Shown here piece after piece: positions 62,803 to 64,000 of a DNA stretch of 64,000 nucleotides; within the stretch, counting starts at the first letter, position 1; every line of letters starts with the position of its first letter. The stretch lies in NCBI GenBank assembly GCA_946699065.1, contig CAMPDV010000141.1, positions 186,001 through 250,000 on the forward strand, written 5' to 3'. This DNA is from Loxodes magnus (lineage: Eukaryota; Ciliophora; Karyorelictea; Loxodida; Loxodidae). The position numbers and the translations under genes were made by a program. The notes beneath the pieces were generated by a model, which ran no database searches, was not told where the DNA came from, and saw nothing but the letters and a program-made list of their open reading frames with translations.

Positions 62803-64000
62803 GTGTGACCACTCATGGTCTTACAGGTACCTGTCTTGACGTCCCATAGTCTCACCGTCTAATCATAACTTGCCGATACGATGAACTCTGAATCACTGGA
62901 TATAGCCACAGATAATACATAACTAGTGTGACCACTCATGGTCTTACAGGTACCTGTCTTGACGTCCCATAGTCTCACCGTCTAATCATAACTTCCCGAT
63001 ACGATGAACTCTGAATCACTGGATATAGCCACAGCAGATACATAACTAGTGTGACCACTCATGGTCTTACAGGTACCTGTCTTGACGTCCCATAGTCTCA
63101 CCGTATAATCTGCACTTCCCGATACGATGAACTCTGAATCACTGGATATAGCCACAGATAATACATAACTAGTGTGACCACTCATTGTCTTACAGGTACC
63201 TGTCTTGACGTCCCATAGTCTCACCGTCTAATCATAACTTCCCGATACGATGAACTCTGAATCACTGGATATAGCCACAGATAATACATAACTAGTGTGA
63301 CCACTCATGGTCTTACAGGTACCTGTCTTGACGTCCCATAGTCTCACCGTATAATCATAACTTCCCGATACGATGAACTCTGAATCACTGGATATAGCCA
63401 CAGCATATACATAACTAGTGTGACCACTCATGGTCTTACAGGTACCTGTCTTGACGTCCCATAGTCTCACCGTATAATCTCCACTGCCCGATACGATGAA
63501 CTCTGAATCACTGGATATAGCCACAGCATATACATAACTAGTGTGACCACTCATGGTCTTACAGGTACCTGTCTTGACGTCCCATAGTCTCACCGTCTAA
63601 TCATAACTTGCCGATACGATGAACTCTGAATCACTGGATATAGCCACAGATAATACATAACTAGTGTGACCACTCATGGTCTTACAGGTACCTGTCTTGA
63701 CGTCCCATAGTCTCACCGTCTAATCATAACTTGCCGATACGATGAACTCTGAATCACTGGATATAGCCACAGATAATACATAACTAGTGTGACCACTCAT
63801 TGTCTTACAGGTACCTGTCTTGACGTCCCATAGTCTCACCGTCTAATCATAACTTCCCGATACGATGAACTCTGAATCACTGGATATAGCCACAGATAAT
63901 ACATAACTAGTGTGACCACTCATTGTCTTACAGGTACCTGTCTTGACGTCCCATAGTCTCACCGTCTAATCATAACTTCCCGATACGATGAACTCTGAAT

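Larger units (their letters stand above)
57325..63593 (-). repeat. Duplicated blades at 46-unit offset (57,325-57,936 and 62,982-63,593)
   Basis: Two adjacent open segments are repeated with the same TAG positions, at 5,657 bp, which is 46 units less the base lost at 62,795. 60,769-61,134 and 54,865-55,107 are further partial copies. Confidence 0.65.
1..64000 (-). repeat. Tandem array of about 520 units of 123 bp, each encoding one WD40 blade
   Basis: The same 123-bp unit repeats without interruption from the first base to the last. The unit starting at base 1 and the one starting at 63,958 are separated by 520 x 123 minus 3 bp, so over 64 kb the only net length changes are three single-base deletions. 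Each unit carries a KpnI site (GGTACC) inside a 12-bp palindrome and, almost always, an AatII site (GACGTC). Differences between units are substitutions concentrated at two short variable blocks; the intervening framework is nearly invariant at third codon positions too, which indicates recent homogenisation by unequal crossing-over or gene conversion. The array continues past both ends, so its true size, its first and last unit and its flanks are unknown. An assembler could have collapsed or expanded such a tract. Confidence 0.98.
1..64000 (-). pseudogene. Giant WD40-repeat reading frame, interrupted by at least 113 in-frame stops and three frameshifts
   Basis: Read on the minus strand, every unit gives a 41-residue WD40 blade. 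Numbering from the Ser before Gly-His, the framework shows G2-H3, I12, D15, F18-I19, D25, T27, R29, W31-D32, K34, G36, C38 and M41. H3, D25, T27 and W31 match the Asp-His-Ser/Thr-Trp hydrogen-bond network of WD40 folds. Seven blades normally close one propeller; about 520 blades would make about 74. WD40 propellers are protein- or ligand-binding platforms. No N-terminal effector domain (NACHT/NB-ARC, kinase, protease), signal peptide or membrane segment is visible, so the role of a full protein cannot be stated. In-frame TAG, TGA and TAA recur at a few codons. In the standard code this is a pseudogene or a silent blade archive; in a host that reassigns stops it could be a huge functional gene. 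No natural start codon lies in the window. Confidence 0.6.
41701..64000 (-). repeat. Right zone: T-S-Y-V blades with TAG as almost the only stop
   Basis: About 181 units. First blocks are mainly T-S-Y-V-L-S, T-S-Y-V-S-A, T-S-Y-V-Y-A, K-Y-S-V-S and R-H-Y-V-L; second blocks are G-S-Y-D, G-S-G-D, G-S-R-D-E and G-S-D-D. After an introductory stretch with TGA at codon 8 (41,758; also near 42.13, 42.25 and 42.37 kb) and TAA at codon 6 (about 42,009 and 43,117), every stop I find is TAG at codon 26, apart from TAA at codon 8 at 44,587 and 46,186. A silent Thr-40 change (ACC to ACA) is scattered through this zone. One frameshift lies at 62,795/62,796. Confidence 0.85.

Noticed and set aside
1..64000. 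CRISPR array
   Set aside because: The regular repeats might suggest it, but the variable parts are short, lie within codons of a WD40 blade and recur in many units; there are no unique spacers, leader or cas genes.
1..64000. GTG codons at the 5' end of open segments as true starts
   Set aside because: The GTG is Val-28 of a blade, present in almost every unit, so the apparent starts are only the first such codon after a stop.
1..64000. Non-coding satellite DNA with no protein history
   Set aside because: The period is a multiple of three, the WD40 tetrad is intact in nearly all units, and variation falls on loop codons. A satellite derived from a coding unit remains possible.
1..64000. Grouping of blades in sevens or TAG marking propeller boundaries
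   Set aside because: Open stretches range from under 2 to 13 blades and duplication offsets are 7, 11, 17, 20, 22, 26, 28, 29, 33, 45 and 46 units, with no preference for seven.
1..64000. Stops as a single amino acid, such as TAG read as Tyr
   Set aside because: TAG often replaces Tyr TAT at codon 26, but the position is variable and the other stops stand for Ser, Gly, Leu or Tyr positions; the sequence does not identify a residue.
1..64000. Promoters, terminators, introns, tRNA or rRNA genes, mobile elements, origins
   Set aside because: No sequence other than the repeat unit exists in the window, so there is no place for them; unit-internal AT-rich hexamers recur hundreds of times and cannot be specific signals.

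Overview
The whole window is one object: a head-to-tail array of a 123-bp unit that encodes one 41-residue WD40 blade on the minus strand. The unit beginning at base 1 and the one beginning at base 63,958 are in the same phase. That span is 520 x 123 minus 3 bp, and the missing three bases are exactly the three single-base deletions I can locate (17,618/17,619; 36,666/36,667; 62,795/62,796). There is no flanking sequence, spacer, intron, promoter, terminator, RNA gene or other gene. The array runs off both ends, so it is larger than 64 kb. If translated throughout it would exceed 21,300 residues, about 74 seven-bladed propellers.

Each blade has the classical WD40 framework: Gly-His at unit positions 2-3, the structural Asp at 25, Thr at 27 and Trp-Asp at 31-32. 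The framework is almost identical at nucleotide level from unit to unit. Variation sits in two short blocks: positions 4-6, 8, 9 and 11 just after Gly-His, and positions 22-26 with 28 before Trp-Asp. These lie on loops of the propeller's ligand-binding face. The array therefore looks like a library of shuffled surface variants on a constant scaffold, as known for highly conserved WD40 arrays of fungal STAND/NLR incompatibility proteins.

The frame is broken in the standard code by at least 113 in-frame stops of all three kinds. They recur at a handful of codons: TAG at position 26, TGA at 24 (twice at 22), TAA at 16, TAA/TGA at 8 and TAA at 6. All except position 16 are among the variable positions. 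Either this is a decayed or silent blade archive kept homogeneous by recombination, or the host reads some of these stops as amino acids. The sequence alone does not decide.

Layout: 1-9.4 kb is stop-rich with large internal duplications. 9.5-22.5 kb is the most open part (open stretches up to 521 residues). 22.5-41.7 kb is a mixed zone with His-Asp and Ile-Ala-Asp types and 26- and 28-unit duplications. 41.7-64 kb is dominated by Thr-Ser-Tyr-Val blades, where almost every stop is the same TAG codon; it carries a 29-unit duplication and inserted patches of left-zone blades.

The organism cannot be named. GC of the consensus unit is about 43%. WD40 arrays of this size and uniformity point to a eukaryote (protist or fungus-like) more than a bacterium, but that is inference. 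An assembly effect within so repetitive a tract cannot be excluded.
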